From positions 43,170 to 107,169 of the forward strand of contig CAJPNZ010000002.1 of assembly GCA_905372155.1 (NCBI GenBank): a stretch of DNA of 64,000 nt, written 5' to 3'. Source of the stretch: Propionibacteriaceae bacterium (lineage in GTDB: Bacteria; Actinomycetota; Actinomycetes; Propionibacteriales; Propionibacteriaceae). Below are positions 54,312 to 63,851 of the stretch, in pieces (within the stretch, counting starts at the first letter, position 1; each line of letters starts with the position of its first letter). The notes beneath the pieces were generated by a model, which saw nothing but the letters and a program-made list of their open reading frames with translations, was not told the DNA's origin and made no database searches. A program made the translations under genes and the position numbers.

Positions 54312-55433
54312 TCACCTGACAGTGGTCTCGACGGTGATCTTCCCGGAAATGATGTCGGCGCGGATCTGTTCCAGCTCCGACTTGGTCTCGGCCGAGACCT
54401 TGGAGTCGAAATCATGGAACTCGGAAAGATCGACACCCTTGTTCTTGAGGGTTCCGACGTAGGGGTCGGAGGAGAAGGAACCCTCCTTGGCGGCCTTGAT
54501 GACGTCGAGGACGGCCACGTCCATGCTCTTCACGATCGAGGTGATGATCACGTCCTTGTACTCGGGTGCGGAGACGTAACCATCGGTGTCCACCCAGATG
54601 GCGTTCGCCTTGCCGTTGGTCTCCTTCACGGCGGCCAGCGCCCCCAGCCCGGAGGGACCGGCGACCGGAAGGATGATGTCGGCGCCCTGTGCGATGAGCG
54701 TGTTCGCGGTGTTCTTGCCGCCGGCGTTGTCGTCGAACGGGCTGGCCCCGCCGATGAACTGCCCGTCCTTCGTGGCACGATCCCAGCCGAGCACCTGAAC
54801 GCTCTTGCCCTTGGCCTTGTTGTAGTACTCAACGCCCTGGGCGAAACCGTCCATGAAAATCCGCACGGTCGGGTAATCGGCCCCACCGAAAGTGCCGACC
54901 TTCCCGGTCTGGCTCAGCGAGGCGGCGACATAACCTGCCATGAAGGCGGGCTGGGCGGTGTCGAAGATCAGTCCCTTCGCGTTGTCCACCCCTTCGAAGG
55001 ATTCATTGTCGACGATCGCGAACTTGACGTTCGGGTTCTGCTTCGCGGCGGCTTCCGTGGCATTCGCGAGGGCGAACCCCACCGTCACGATGACACCGCA
55101 CTTGGCATCGATCATGGACTGGACGTTGCGCGCGTACTCGGATTCCTCCTTGGACTCGATCTGCGCGGTCTCGACACCGAGCTGCTCCTTCGCCTGCAGC
55201 AGGCCCTTGTAGGAGGTCTCGTTGAAGGACTTGTCGTCGAAACCACCGAAGTCGGAAACCATGCAGGCCTTGAAATCCCCTGAACCAGCGGTGGCGCCGC
55301 CGGCGGCACTGCTGGCCGGGGCGGAACCGGCCGGGGATGAGGAGGGTGTCGTCGTCGGTGCCTCGGCGCATGCGGACAGCAGCAGGGAGCTGACGGCGGC
55401 GAGGGAGGCGAGTTTGAGCAGGGACTTGGTCAC
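54312..55433 (-). CDS. BMP family nucleoside-binding lipoprotein
   Basis: A 373-residue lipoprotein. The lipobox is LLLSAC at about residue 22, followed by a Ser/Pro/Ala-rich linker. The mature domain has ACMVSDFGGFDDKSFNETSY, a hallmark of BMP/PnrA-type purine nucleoside receptors, and VGTFGGADYPTVRIFMDGF. It captures nucleosides for the importer encoded just downstream. The start is GTG at 55433 with GGAG about six bases upstream. It is the first gene of the leftward nucleoside operon. Confidence 0.93.
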   Translation of the reverse strand: MTKSLLKLASLAAVSSLLLSACAEAPTTTPSSSPAGSAPASSAAGGATAGSGDFKACMVSDFGGFDDKSFNETSYKGLLQAKEQLGVETAQIESKEESEYARNVQSMIDAKCGVIVTVGFALANATEAAAKQNPNVKFAIVDNESFEGVDNAKGLIFDTAQPAFMAGYVAASLSQTGKVGTFGGADYPTVRIFMDGFAQGVEYYNKAKGKSVQVLGWDRATKDGQFIGGASPFDDNAGGKNTANTLIAQGADIILPVAGPSGLGALAAVKETNGKANAIWVDTDGYVSAPEYKDVIITSIVKSMDVAVLDVIKAAKEGSFSSDPYVGTLKNKGVDLSEFHDFDSKVSAETKSELEQIRADIISGKITVETTVR

Positions 55434-55521
55434 TTCGAGCTCCAAACTTCGGAAGGTTTCCTGGGTGCCATGACCATATCGCGCGCGCATCGCCAAGGCG
55501 CGGTACCCCGCCGAATCGTTA

Positions 55522-56727
55522 TCAGCCCGCAACTTGCCTGACCAGTGCCAGGGCGGAGCGAACCATCTGCCTGGTGGATTCCTGCCAATTCGGTTCCTGG
55601 CTGCGGTAAGGACCGGTTGCCAGGGAGATGACAACGGCCGCCGTCCGCAGTCTCAGCTCCACCGGGTCCACGCGCCTGTCGAAGACCGGCACCCACCGTG
55701 CCAGCAGGTCTCGTACCTTGGCCTCCTGGGCGGGGTTCATGCGTTGGATGGTGGACAGGTGGGCGATCAGGCAGGCCAGGTCGTCGGCGCGCCGACCGGG
55801 TCCGATCGTGTCCACGTCGAGGATCCCGACCACACGCCCCGCGGCCACGTGCACCTGGCCCTCGTGGAAGTCGCCGTGGGTGGGTTCGTTGCCGCATGGG
55901 ATCCCCGCGAGGCCGATCTGGATCCGTTGCGCGGCCCAACCGAGGTCACCGCGCACCTCGGGCAGAGCCGAGGAAACGATTTCCGCATAGTGTTGAACGG
56001 CGTCGCTCCAGGGTGGGCGGCGTTCCAGCTGTGCGACACTCGCGGGCATGGAGTCGAGCACCTCGATCAGCTGCTCGGGGGTGCACGGATCACCGGGCTC
56101 GAAGATCGCACGTGCCAGGGGCCTGCCCTGCAGCGCATCGAGGATCATCAACTGATCGCCGGTGGTGTGAGCGACGTGGGGAGCCGGCACCCCTGCGGCG
56201 GTCAGCATCCGATGCCTGAAAAGCACGTCGTCGAAGAGCTTGGCGCGGATCGCCTTGATGTAGAAGGTGTTTCCGCCCGTGGTGAACCGCACGACCGCGC
56301 GACGGCGAGGCCGGTAGCCGATGATCTTCAATTCGAGTTCGTCCCCGGTCACAGGGTACGGCAGCAGCCGGGCATCGTTGACCAGTTCGGCCAGCAACTC
56401 GGGGTAGGCCGCCCGTTTCAGACCCGGAAGGTCGGGATCGGCCGGATAGATCCACACCGCCACCTCGCGGTTGCCGTCGCCGAAGACCTCGGCCCCCCGG
56501 TCGGTCTCGGACAGTTCCCCGCGGCGAGCGGAGACGCCCAGCAGTTCGGTGCGTTCCCCATAGGGCCAGGACACCTTCGCCAAGTACGTGGCGGTGGTGG
56601 ACTGGTTGGGGTTGGCGTCCACGTGTTCCAACGTCCAGCTGAGCAGCTCCCCCCCGGCATGACGAACTGCCGCGCTGAGCACGGGACCTGCCCCGGGCCC
56701 CGTCAGCAACCTCGATCCGTCATCCAT
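55522..56727 (-). CDS. Aminoglycoside-phosphotransferase-like kinase
   Basis: A 401-residue protein with a choline/aminoglycoside kinase fold. The Brenner-type motif is THGDFHEGQVHV, followed by the metal motif VGILDVDTIGPG. The N-terminal 150 residues are a separate region with LELKIIGYRPRRRAVVRF, perhaps a nucleotide lobe. Substrates of this family range from antibiotics to sugars and lipids; none can be assigned. The start MDDGSRLLTG at 56727 overlaps the upstream transporter gene by eight bases; the longer open frame to 56838 is shadow. Confidence 0.8.
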   Translation of the reverse strand: MDDGSRLLTGPGAGPVLSAAVRHAGGELLSWTLEHVDANPNQSTTATYLAKVSWPYGERTELLGVSARRGELSETDRGAEVFGDGNREVAVWIYPADPDLPGLKRAAYPELLAELVNDARLLPYPVTGDELELKIIGYRPRRRAVVRFTTGGNTFYIKAIRAKLFDDVLFRHRMLTAAGVPAPHVAHTTGDQLMILDALQGRPLARAIFEPGDPCTPEQLIEVLDSMPASVAQLERRPPWSDAVQHYAEIVSSALPEVRGDLGWAAQRIQIGLAGIPCGNEPTHGDFHEGQVHVAAGRVVGILDVDTIGPGRRADDLACLIAHLSTIQRMNPAQEAKVRDLLARWVPVFDRRVDPVELRLRTAAVVISLATGPYRSQEPNWQESTRQMVRSALALVRQVAG

Positions 56728-58051
56728 CGCCAGCTCCTGAAACCCTGCGCGCGGAAATCCAGGAAGCGCGCCGCCCATCCATCTCCTCGACCCTGAACAC
56801 CCAGGTCGGCGCCACCGTATCCTCCTTCGTCGGTTCACACGGGGAGAGCTCCACGTCCGCCTCGTCCCCGACCGCGGGCAGACGCCCCAACCTGGCCATG
56901 ACGTATCCCGCGACGGTGTCGTAAGGACCCTCGGGGATGACGTACCCGGAAATCCCTGCGAACTCCTCGATGGTGGTCAACCCGTCCAACCGGGCAAGGG
57001 GATCGATCTTCGCGGGCGATGTGCCGTCCACCACGTCGTACTCGTCCGTGATGTCGCCGATCAGTTCCTCCACCAGGTCCTCCAGCGTGACGATTCCCGA
57101 GGTGCCGCCGTACTCGTCGCGGACGATGGCCATGTGGGCCTTCGCGGCACGCATCGCGGACAGGGCCCGCAGCAGCTTCACCGTTTCCGGGAGGTTCAGT
57201 ACGGGACGCACGATTCCGGACAGCTGACCGCCGCGTTCCCCGGCGTCGAGATCCATCAGGTCCCGGACGTGGCAGAAGCCGATCACCTTGTCGACGGAGC
57301 CGTCCGTGACCGGATAGCGGGAATGGGGCGCCCCGCGCACTTCCTTGTAGGCCAGCTGGATGGGCATGTCGGAGGGGAGGAACTCCACCTCGGTGCGGGG
57401 CACCATCACCTCGCGGAGACTGAGTTGGCCCGCGGCGAAGACCTCGTCGACGATGCTGCGTTCCTCCTGCCCCAGGGTCGTCGATCCCGAGACCATCTCC
57501 CGTAGTTCCTCGTCGCTCACGGCGTCCTTGGACAGTTTCGGATCGCCGCCGAAGACCCTCACCACCGCATCGGTGGAGGCCCCCAGGAACCAGATGACGG
57601 GCCGGGCCAGGGACGCGATGCCGGACACCAGCGGGGCCAGCGCCAGCGCGAACCCCTCGGCCCGTTGCATGGCGAGGCGTTTCGCGCTCAGCTCCCCGAT
57701 CACTATGGAGAAGTAGGAAATCACGATCGTGATGATCACCAGGGCCAGCGGATCGGCCACCGAGGCGGGAATCCCCCAGCCCTTGAAGACAGGGGCGAGC
57801 CCAGCCGCCAGGGTCGCCCCGCCGAAGGCCGCTGAAAGGAACCCGGACAGGGTCACGCCGATCTGCACGGCGGACAGGAAGCGATTGGGGTCGCTGGTCA
57901 ACCGTTCGATGGCCCGTCCCCGTTTGCCCTTGGCCGCGAGCTGTCTGATCTGCGACTCGCGCAGCGTCACCAAGGCCATCTCTGCGGCCGCGAAGGTGCC
58001 ACCGATCAGGATGAACAGCGCGATCAGCGCAATGTCAGAGACCGCCGACAT
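56720..58051 (-). CDS. CNNM/CBS domain transporter (HlyC/CorC-like)
   Basis: A 443-residue membrane protein. Residues 1-190 are a DUF21/CNNM domain with four helices (GGTFAAAEMALVTLRESQIR, YFSIVIGELSAKRLAMQRAE). Two CBS motifs follow (SRYPVTDGSVDKVIGFCHVR and HMAIVRDEYGGTSGIVTLED), then a C-terminal transporter-associated domain (EFAGISGYVIPEGPYDTVAG). Such proteins are linked to Mg or Co efflux and are often misnamed haemolysins. The start codon overlaps the purU stop by one base and the end overlaps the kinase gene by eight. Confidence 0.92.
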   Translation of the reverse strand: MSAVSDIALIALFILIGGTFAAAEMALVTLRESQIRQLAAKGKRGRAIERLTSDPNRFLSAVQIGVTLSGFLSAAFGGATLAAGLAPVFKGWGIPASVADPLALVIITIVISYFSIVIGELSAKRLAMQRAEGFALALAPLVSGIASLARPVIWFLGASTDAVVRVFGGDPKLSKDAVSDEELREMVSGSTTLGQEERSIVDEVFAAGQLSLREVMVPRTEVEFLPSDMPIQLAYKEVRGAPHSRYPVTDGSVDKVIGFCHVRDLMDLDAGERGGQLSGIVRPVLNLPETVKLLRALSAMRAAKAHMAIVRDEYGGTSGIVTLEDLVEELIGDITDEYDVVDGTSPAKIDPLARLDGLTTIEEFAGISGYVIPEGPYDTVAGYVMARLGRLPAVGDEADVELSPCEPTKEDTVAPTWVFRVEEMDGRRASWISARRVSGAGDG

Positions 58052-58890
58052 CAGCGGAAGATCACCGTCCTGTTCCCGTCCATCAGCACCCGGTGCTCGG
58101 CGAACAGGCGCACCGCCTCCGCCAGGGTCTCCGATTCCTGGCCCCTCCCCTTGCTGACCAGTTTGCTGACCCCCATGGTGTGGTCCACCCTGACCACGTT
58201 CTGTTCGATGATTGGTCCTTCGTCGAGATCGCTGGTGACGAAATGGGCCGTGGCGCCGATCAGTTTCACCCCGCGGATGTGGGCCTGCCGGTAGGGATTG
58301 GCCCCCTTGAAACCGGGCAGGAAGGAGTGGTGGATGTTGATGGCGCGCCCGGCGAGGTGATCGCACAGCTCGGGGCTGAGGACCTGCATGTAACGGGCCA
58401 GGACCACCAGGTCCACCTTCCGCTCCTCGATCACGCGCCGGACCTCGGCCTCGAAGTCGGCTTTGGTCTCGGGAACGACCACCCGGTGCGTGAACGGCAC
58501 ACCGTAGAAATCGGCCAGCGACCCCAGGACTTCGTGATTGGCCATGACACCGACGACGTCGATGGGCAGGGTTCCCGCGCGCCACCGAAACAGGAGTTCG
58601 TTGAGACAGTGCCCCGCCTTCGAGGCCAGCAACAGGGTGCGGGTCGGGCGTTGCGTGCCGTAGATGTTGAACTCCGCGCCGAGCCCCTCCGCCACGGGAC
58701 GCAGGGCGCCCATCAACTCATCACGTGTGGGCCCGACCAGGGCGATACGGGTGAAGAAGCGTCCCGTGTCGGCGGAGGCGAACTGCTGGCATTCGGTGAT
58801 GTTGCCACCCAGGGAGACGACAACTCCGGTGAGGGCGTGCACGATGCCAGGACCATCCGGGCATCGCAACGTCATGACGAGGTCCTGCAT
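58051..58890 (-). CDS. purU: Formyltetrahydrofolate deformylase
   Basis: A 279-residue enzyme. The N-terminal ACT domain is seen in CPDGPGIVHALTGVVVSLGGNI. The formyltransferase-like domain contains the catalytic Asn and His in INIHHSFLPGFKGANPY and the Asp in TSDLDEGPIIEQ. It hydrolyses 10-formyl-THF to formate and THF, balancing one-carbon units. It is divergent from the cobalamin riboswitch and heads a three-gene leftward operon. Confidence 0.94.
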   Translation of the reverse strand: MQDLVMTLRCPDGPGIVHALTGVVVSLGGNITECQQFASADTGRFFTRIALVGPTRDELMGALRPVAEGLGAEFNIYGTQRPTRTLLLASKAGHCLNELLFRWRAGTLPIDVVGVMANHEVLGSLADFYGVPFTHRVVVPETKADFEAEVRRVIEERKVDLVVLARYMQVLSPELCDHLAGRAINIHHSFLPGFKGANPYRQAHIRGVKLIGATAHFVTSDLDEGPIIEQNVVRVDHTMGVSKLVSKGRGQESETLAEAVRLFAEHRVLMDGNRTVIFR

Positions 58891-58954
58891 GAGCCCCAGC
58901 GTAGGCCATGTGCACCGAGCATTTCGCTCTCAACCGTTGATGAAACCTCAACCG

Positions 58955-59090
58955 TTGGGAAACGCTCACCCGGCTGCAGGAACGCTAGGCTTGGCTCGCC
59001 TTCGGGCTCTGGAACCCGGTGTGGCTCCGGGACAGTCCCGCCACTGTGACGCATCCGCGAAGTCAGGAATACCCCGCAGGCGCCTCAACC
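58955..59090 (+). promoter_or_regulatory. Cobalamin riboswitch
   Basis: The plus strand contains the paired elements GGAACCCGGTGTGGCTCCGGG, here split as GGAACCCGG and TGTGGCTCCGGGACAGTCCC, then the conserved GCCACTG at 59040-59046 and AGTCAGGA at 59061-59068. These are the core marks of adenosylcobalamin riboswitches. It lies upstream of the cobN start at 59121. Limits are approximate. When the coenzyme is bound the expected effect is repression of cobN. Confidence 0.9.
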
Positions 59091-59120
59091 ACCCGAACGT
59101 GGATCCTGACGGAGGGCACC

Positions 59121-60369
59121 TTGACCAGAATCGCGCTGCTACCGACCTGTTCAGTGCACGCGCGAGTCAGGCCGACTACGTGTACGGCAATCCCGTGAAA
59201 CTCAACGTCGGCGCGGTGAAGAAATTGGTCGATGGCGCGGAACTGGTCGTGTTCCGTTTCCTCGGTGGCGAGGAACAACTGCCCAAGACCTTCACCACGT
59301 GCGTCGAGTCGGGCCTGCCGCTGGTGGTTCTCGGTGGCCAGCACACCCCCGACGCCGCGTTGATGGAACTCTCCACCGTGCCGATGGGGGTCGCGGCGCA
59401 GGCTCGTTCCTATTTCGTGCAGGGCGGCCTCGACAACCTCCGCACCGTGCACGCCTTCCTCGCCGACACTGTCCTGCTGACGGGCGACGCCTTCGAACCG
59501 GTCTCGATGATGCCCGTCTGGAGTGAGCTGCTCCGGCCGGATGCCCCCACCGACGAGCCCGCCGGGCATCGCCGTCCCAGGATCGGCGTCATCCTCTATC
59601 GGGCCCACTACGCGGCAAGCAACATCGCACACATCATCGCCCTGGCCGATGCCCCCGCATCTTCGGTTCCAATCCCGGCACCTACGGTGCCGGGATGCTG
59701 GAGCTGATCGGGTCCGGGAACTGGCGATCCGACGAGGACCTGGCCGAGGTCTGCGCCGCCTGAAGTGGCTTCGTCTACGGACGCGACCTCGACGGCACCC
59801 CCGCCCGCGACGACATGGAGAACAACTACCGCCGCATCAAGGTGGCCGCGAAGAACGTCGACTCCCGCGAGCACGACATCATCGACTCCGACGACTACTT
59901 CCAGTACCACGGCGGCATGGTGGCGACGGTACGTGCCCTGACCGGCGACGCTCCGAAGGCCTACGTTGGTGACACCAGCATCCTCGACGCGGTGCGTACC
60001 CGGTCCCTCGCGGAGGAGACCACCCGCGTGTTCCGGGCGCGCGTGGTCAACCCGAGGTGGCTGGCGGCGATGCGCCGCCACGGCTGCAAGGGAGCCTTCG
60101 AGATGGCCGCCGGCATCGACTACCTGTTCGGTTTCGACGCCACCGCCCAGGTGGTGGGTGACTGGATGCACGAGTCGCTGGCGAACACCTACCTGCTCGA
60201 CGAACAGAACCAGGAATTCCTGCGTCAGACTAACCCGTGGGCGCTGCGCAGCATGGTCGAACGCCTCCAGGAGTCGGTGGACCGCGGAATGTGGGAGAAC
60301 CCCGACCCCGAACTGATCAACCAGCTCCACGAGCTCTACCTGGAGGTGGACGGCGACCTGGAGGAGTGA
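59121..60369 (+). pseudogene. cobN: cobN (cobaltochelatase subunit) with large internal deletion
   Basis: The gene starts with TTG at 59121 (LTRIALLPT) after GGAGGG. A frame change near 59147 leads to QADYVYGNPVKLNVGAVKKL and [20 protein letters not shown], the CobN N-terminus. Near 59665 the middle of the protein is missing: the sequence jumps to [20 protein letters not shown], which normally lies several hundred residues later. A TGA at 59761 replaces the Trp expected before GFVYGRDLDG. The remaining C-terminus (YRRIKVAAKNVDSREHDIID to LYLEVDGDLEE) is well conserved. CobN proteins are about 1200 to 1400 residues; about 400 are left. It cannot insert cobalt. Confidence 0.92.
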
Positions 60370-60390
60370 GGCCTCCCGGCCATTCGCCCC

Positions 60391-60682
60391 ATTGGGGTCA
60401 CGGAGTACGCGCCCCGAATCTTGGACGACAACCTCGATGAGCTGCTGCCGCACCTGCCGGCAGTGGCTCTCGAGGGATCGGGAAAACCTCGACCGCGCAG
60501 CAGCGAGCAGCCCCGCCCTGCGTGCTTGGCTCACCGCTTACGCCGCGGCGAACAAGGATGCGTTGGCTGAACCATGAGCTCGGGGAACGCGTGACCGATC
60601 TCGTCGTCCTACCCACGGGCCCCATGCCTCCCGCCGGACCGACGGCATTGCGGTGGTTCCGCTGGGGCTCCTGGCTCCCTGA
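60391..60682 (+). pseudogene. DUF4143-type ATPase relic
   Basis: The plus strand encodes YAPRILDDNLDELLPHLPAV followed by ALEG, the usual start of DUF4143/AAA proteins, and directly after a P-loop-like SGK it jumps to LRWLNHELGERVTDLVVL, PTGP and, in another frame, TDGIAVVPLGLLAP, the usual C-terminus. The roughly 300 residues in between are gone. It follows the cobN relic after 22 bp, so both decayed in the same place. Confidence 0.75.
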
Positions 60683-60828
60683 CGAAACCGCCTCGGTACC
60701 GTCCGCGCCCCGGCGGTGGCGTAGGTTCCGCCGGGGCGGTCATTGGCTGATGGGCAAGGGGCGGTTCCAGGCGATGTACGCGAAAACGCAGCCGGTCCCG
60801 GTTTCCCCACGCTTCGCGCCGGGGCCGG

Positions 60829-62172
60829 CTAACCCAGGACCGCGAAGCCGGTCTGGCTGCGCAGCACCAGATGTCCTGAAAGCGCCATCACTTCTTCGTA
60901 CCCGCTATACCATGCCTGCCACAGATACTGCTCCGTCCCGGGTTTGATGGCCGCCGCGTATAGACCTGATTCCCCAGTGCCCTGACCGGCGACCACGAGT
61001 CTTCCATCAGCGGTCAGCATGATGGCTGCCGGTGCAGGGGTTTCACCATGAGAGGTAAAACTGGGACGTCCAGTTGTCACATCCAACACGGCGGTTTGCA
61101 GCATCTCGTGGGTCCTGACCACGATGACCTTCCCGTCGATCTCTGCCAGCTCGCTCCCCTCGCCCCAGGTTTCCTGCCACTGGGGGTCGCCGCTGTCCAG
61201 GTCGACCCGCCACACCAGGTCCTTTCCTCCCAGGATCACGGAATCTGCGACGTGATGGGCCCATTCGACCTTCCCCGATTCGCGGAACCAGAGCTTCTTT
61301 CCGGCGCCGTCCAGCAGGGTGTAGGAACCTCCTTCATCGATGACGAGTTTCTTCTCACCGATCCGCAGGAACCTCGAGCCGGCGGGAAGCCAGTCAGCCG
61401 GGCTGCCATCCGAGAGCGAAACCGAGACCGTGCACAGGCCCTCCTGCCCGAGCCTGTTGAACTCACAGAATTCGGCTCTTCCCTCTCGCTCCAACACCCG
61501 CGAGTTCGTCGCCAGTTGCCCGGCGTTCAAGGCGCCGGTCCACTGCGGGGAGCTCGCCGCCAGCGATTCGAAACGGGACAGTCCATAGGCACCGCTGTCA
61601 TCACTCCCAGCCACGTAGAGGGCACCGGATCCGGCCTCCAGAACGGCTCCGTGGCGTCCAAGCACGGCACGCCCCAGCAATGCGCCGTCCTTGGCGTCCC
61701 TGATCTGTTGCTCGACCCTGTTCCTCGTCAGAGGAACGGTCACGGGAATGTGTCCGGCCGGGACGGTGTCCTCGTAGTACTCCTTCTGCAGGAGAAACCC
61801 GAAACCGCCCGAACCTTCGTCGACCGGGATCCGCCACTTCCCGCTGCCGTCCTCCCAAGCGTGCAGGGACAATCCGGCTTCATCGCCACCGGCATTGCTG
61901 ATGAGGAGTCCCTCCGGTACACCCGCAAGAGTGGTTGAGTCGTCAGTGAAATTCCCGGGCCCCTGCCAGAGGATCTTCGCCTCGGTGAGATATGCCGAGG
62001 CGGGCACTTTCGTTCTCGCCCCCGTCGTCTCCGACGGCGATGGACTGGGTTCGGGCGCGGACTGGCTCGAGGAGGCGCCGTTCTCGCCACCCGACGGCCA
62101 GCATCCTTGGAGCATCACCATCGACAGCGCGCAAACAACTCCCAGCATTCGGTACTTCACGGGGCTTCTCAT
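60829..62172 (-). CDS. Beta-propeller-like lipoprotein of unknown function
   Basis: A 447-residue secreted lipoprotein. The signal peptide ends in the lipobox MLQGC at about residue 26, followed by a Ser/Pro/Glu linker. The rest has repeated segments such as TLLDGAGKKLWFRES, LVWRVDLDSGDPQW and LYAAAIKPGTEQYLWQAW, which look like PQQ-type propeller blades. The ATG at 62170-62172 has AAGGGAG upstream and gives a typical signal peptide; the longer frame from 62211 does not. It stands alone and its role is unknown. Confidence 0.85.
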   Translation of the reverse strand: MRSPVKYRMLGVVCALSMVMLQGCWPSGGENGASSSQSAPEPSPSPSETTGARTKVPASAYLTEAKILWQGPGNFTDDSTTLAGVPEGLLISNAGGDEAGLSLHAWEDGSGKWRIPVDEGSGGFGFLLQKEYYEDTVPAGHIPVTVPLTRNRVEQQIRDAKDGALLGRAVLGRHGAVLEAGSGALYVAGSDDSGAYGLSRFESLAASSPQWTGALNAGQLATNSRVLEREGRAEFCEFNRLGQEGLCTVSVSLSDGSPADWLPAGSRFLRIGEKKLVIDEGGSYTLLDGAGKKLWFRESGKVEWAHHVADSVILGGKDLVWRVDLDSGDPQWQETWGEGSELAEIDGKVIVVRTHEMLQTAVLDVTTGRPSFTSHGETPAPAAIMLTADGRLVVAGQGTGESGLYAAAIKPGTEQYLWQAWYSGYEEVMALSGHLVLRSQTGFAVLG

Positions 62173-62417
62173 CCGGTTCTCCCTTGATCCGATCTGCTCT
62201 TTCTCTATCACAGATAGGGCATCACCGAACCCGGAAAACCAAAAATCATTCCCTTGGAGGACATCACCCAGCTTCAGGGGATTCCGGGGTCCGGGGCCCT
62301 GCGGCGGGTCTCGCCGGCCGACACCTCCGGTTACAGCTCCCCGGAGGCTCAGGGCACGGTTCCGGCACGGTCCATTCGCTGACGCGAACGGGCCGGTTCA
62401 ACCGGTGATGCCCGCCT
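62173..62417. other. Intergenic region with small inverted repeat
   Basis: No gene is apparent. CCGGTT and AACCGG (62393-62405) form a small hairpin close to the cobQ stop on the minus strand; it may be part of a weak terminator. The promoter of the propeller lipoprotein gene should be here. Confidence 0.4.
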
Positions 62418-63851
62418 TCACCTCGCCACCTCCAGCAGCGCCGGCACGTCCAGGTTGTCCTCGCAGGCATCCGCGAGTCTGTCGATCATGGCCTCCCGCT
62501 GCTCGGCATAGCCAGGGGCGCCCTCGCTGGGCCGCCAGTCGCTGCCGGTCAGTCGTGCGATCTCCTCGAGGAAGGCCCGGCGGAAACCGTCGGACTCGAA
62601 GGCCCCGTGCCACATGGTCCCGAAGGTGGCGCCGACCTGCCGTCCCTCGCAGAACCCCTCCCCGCCGGAGGCGTGAACCCGCCCGTGGTGGATGGTGTAG
62701 CCCTCCACCGGTTCTCCCCGCCAGGTCCCGGACGGCCTGCCGAGCACCTTCGCCTCGCCGAAGCGCACCTCACCGGGAAGCAAACCCAGGCCTGGGATGT
62801 CGCCGTCACCGGACTCGAGGTCGTCGATGATACGGTCGGTGAGCATCTGGTAGCCACCACAGATGCCGAGCACGGGCCGCTGCTGGCGGGCGCGGTTACG
62901 GATCGCCTCCGCCAAACCTTTCTCCCTGAGCCAGGTCAGGTCCGTGACGGTGGCCCGCGACCCCGGCAGCACCGCGAGATCGGCCCGGGCGACCTGATCG
63001 GGTGATGCGGTGACGACCACCTGGACGCCCGGTTCCGCGGCGAGCGCATCCACATCGGTGGCGTTCGAGGTGCGGGGGAAGTGCACGACGGCGACGTGAA
63101 GCACCCCGGTGCCGGGACGCAGCGCCCGCGACCCGATGGTCAGGGCGTCCTCCCCGTCCAGCCACACGTCCGCCAGCCAGGGCAGCACACCGTAGTTCCT
63201 GAGACCGGTGCGCCGGGTCAGTTCGTCCAGCCCCGGGTCGAGCACCGCCTGGTCGCCGCGGAACTTGTTGATCAGGTATCCCGCCAGCCGCCCGCGGTCC
63301 TGTTCGGAGACGATGCCGTGAGTACCGAAGATCGCCGCCAGGGCACCCCCGCGGTCGATGTCGGCGGCCAGCACCACGGGCAGCCCGAAACGTTCCGCCA
63401 GGCCGAAGTTGACGTAGTCGCCCCGACGCAGGTTGATCTCGGCGGGCGACCCGGCTCCCTCGCACAGCACCAGGTCGTGGCCGGCGGCGAGTTCCTCGTA
63501 GGCGTCGAAGGCGGCCTCGGCCAGGTGTTTGCGTCCGCTGGCGTACTCCCCCGCCCCGAGCTCCCCCGCGGGGCGGCCACGGAGCACGACGAAACTGCGC
63601 CGGTCGCTGCCCGGTTTCAGCAGCACGGGGTTCAGCAGGCTGCTCGGCTCCACGCCGGCGGCCTGCGCCTGCAGGTACTGGGCGCGCCCGATCTCGGTGC
63701 CGTCCGAGCAGACCATCGAGTTGTTGGACATGTTCTGCGACTTGAACGGGGCCACCCTGATCCCGCGGCGCCGGAACGCGCGCGCCAGGCCCGTCACGAT
63801 CAACGACTTGCCCGCATCCGATGCGGTCCCCGCGATCAACAACCCGGTCAT
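62418..63851 (-). CDS. cobQ: Cobyric acid synthase
   Basis: A 477-residue enzyme of the CobQ/CbiP type that amidates adenosylcobyrinic acid side chains with glutamine and ATP. The N-terminal ATP-binding part starts LLIAGTASDAGKSLIVTGLA. The C-terminal glutamine amidotransferase has its nucleophile in LGICGGYQMLTD and the His in GTMWHGAFESDGF. The ATG at 63851 overlaps the stop of the upstream cobD-like gene by four bases. Corrinoid genes downstream of the cobN step are therefore retained although cobN at 59121 is broken. Confidence 0.95.
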   Translation of the reverse strand: MTGLLIAGTASDAGKSLIVTGLARAFRRRGIRVAPFKSQNMSNNSMVCSDGTEIGRAQYLQAQAAGVEPSSLLNPVLLKPGSDRRSFVVLRGRPAGELGAGEYASGRKHLAEAAFDAYEELAAGHDLVLCEGAGSPAEINLRRGDYVNFGLAERFGLPVVLAADIDRGGALAAIFGTHGIVSEQDRGRLAGYLINKFRGDQAVLDPGLDELTRRTGLRNYGVLPWLADVWLDGEDALTIGSRALRPGTGVLHVAVVHFPRTSNATDVDALAAEPGVQVVVTASPDQVARADLAVLPGSRATVTDLTWLREKGLAEAIRNRARQQRPVLGICGGYQMLTDRIIDDLESGDGDIPGLGLLPGEVRFGEAKVLGRPSGTWRGEPVEGYTIHHGRVHASGGEGFCEGRQVGATFGTMWHGAFESDGFRRAFLEEIARLTGSDWRPSEGAPGYAEQREAMIDRLADACEDNLDVPALLEVAR

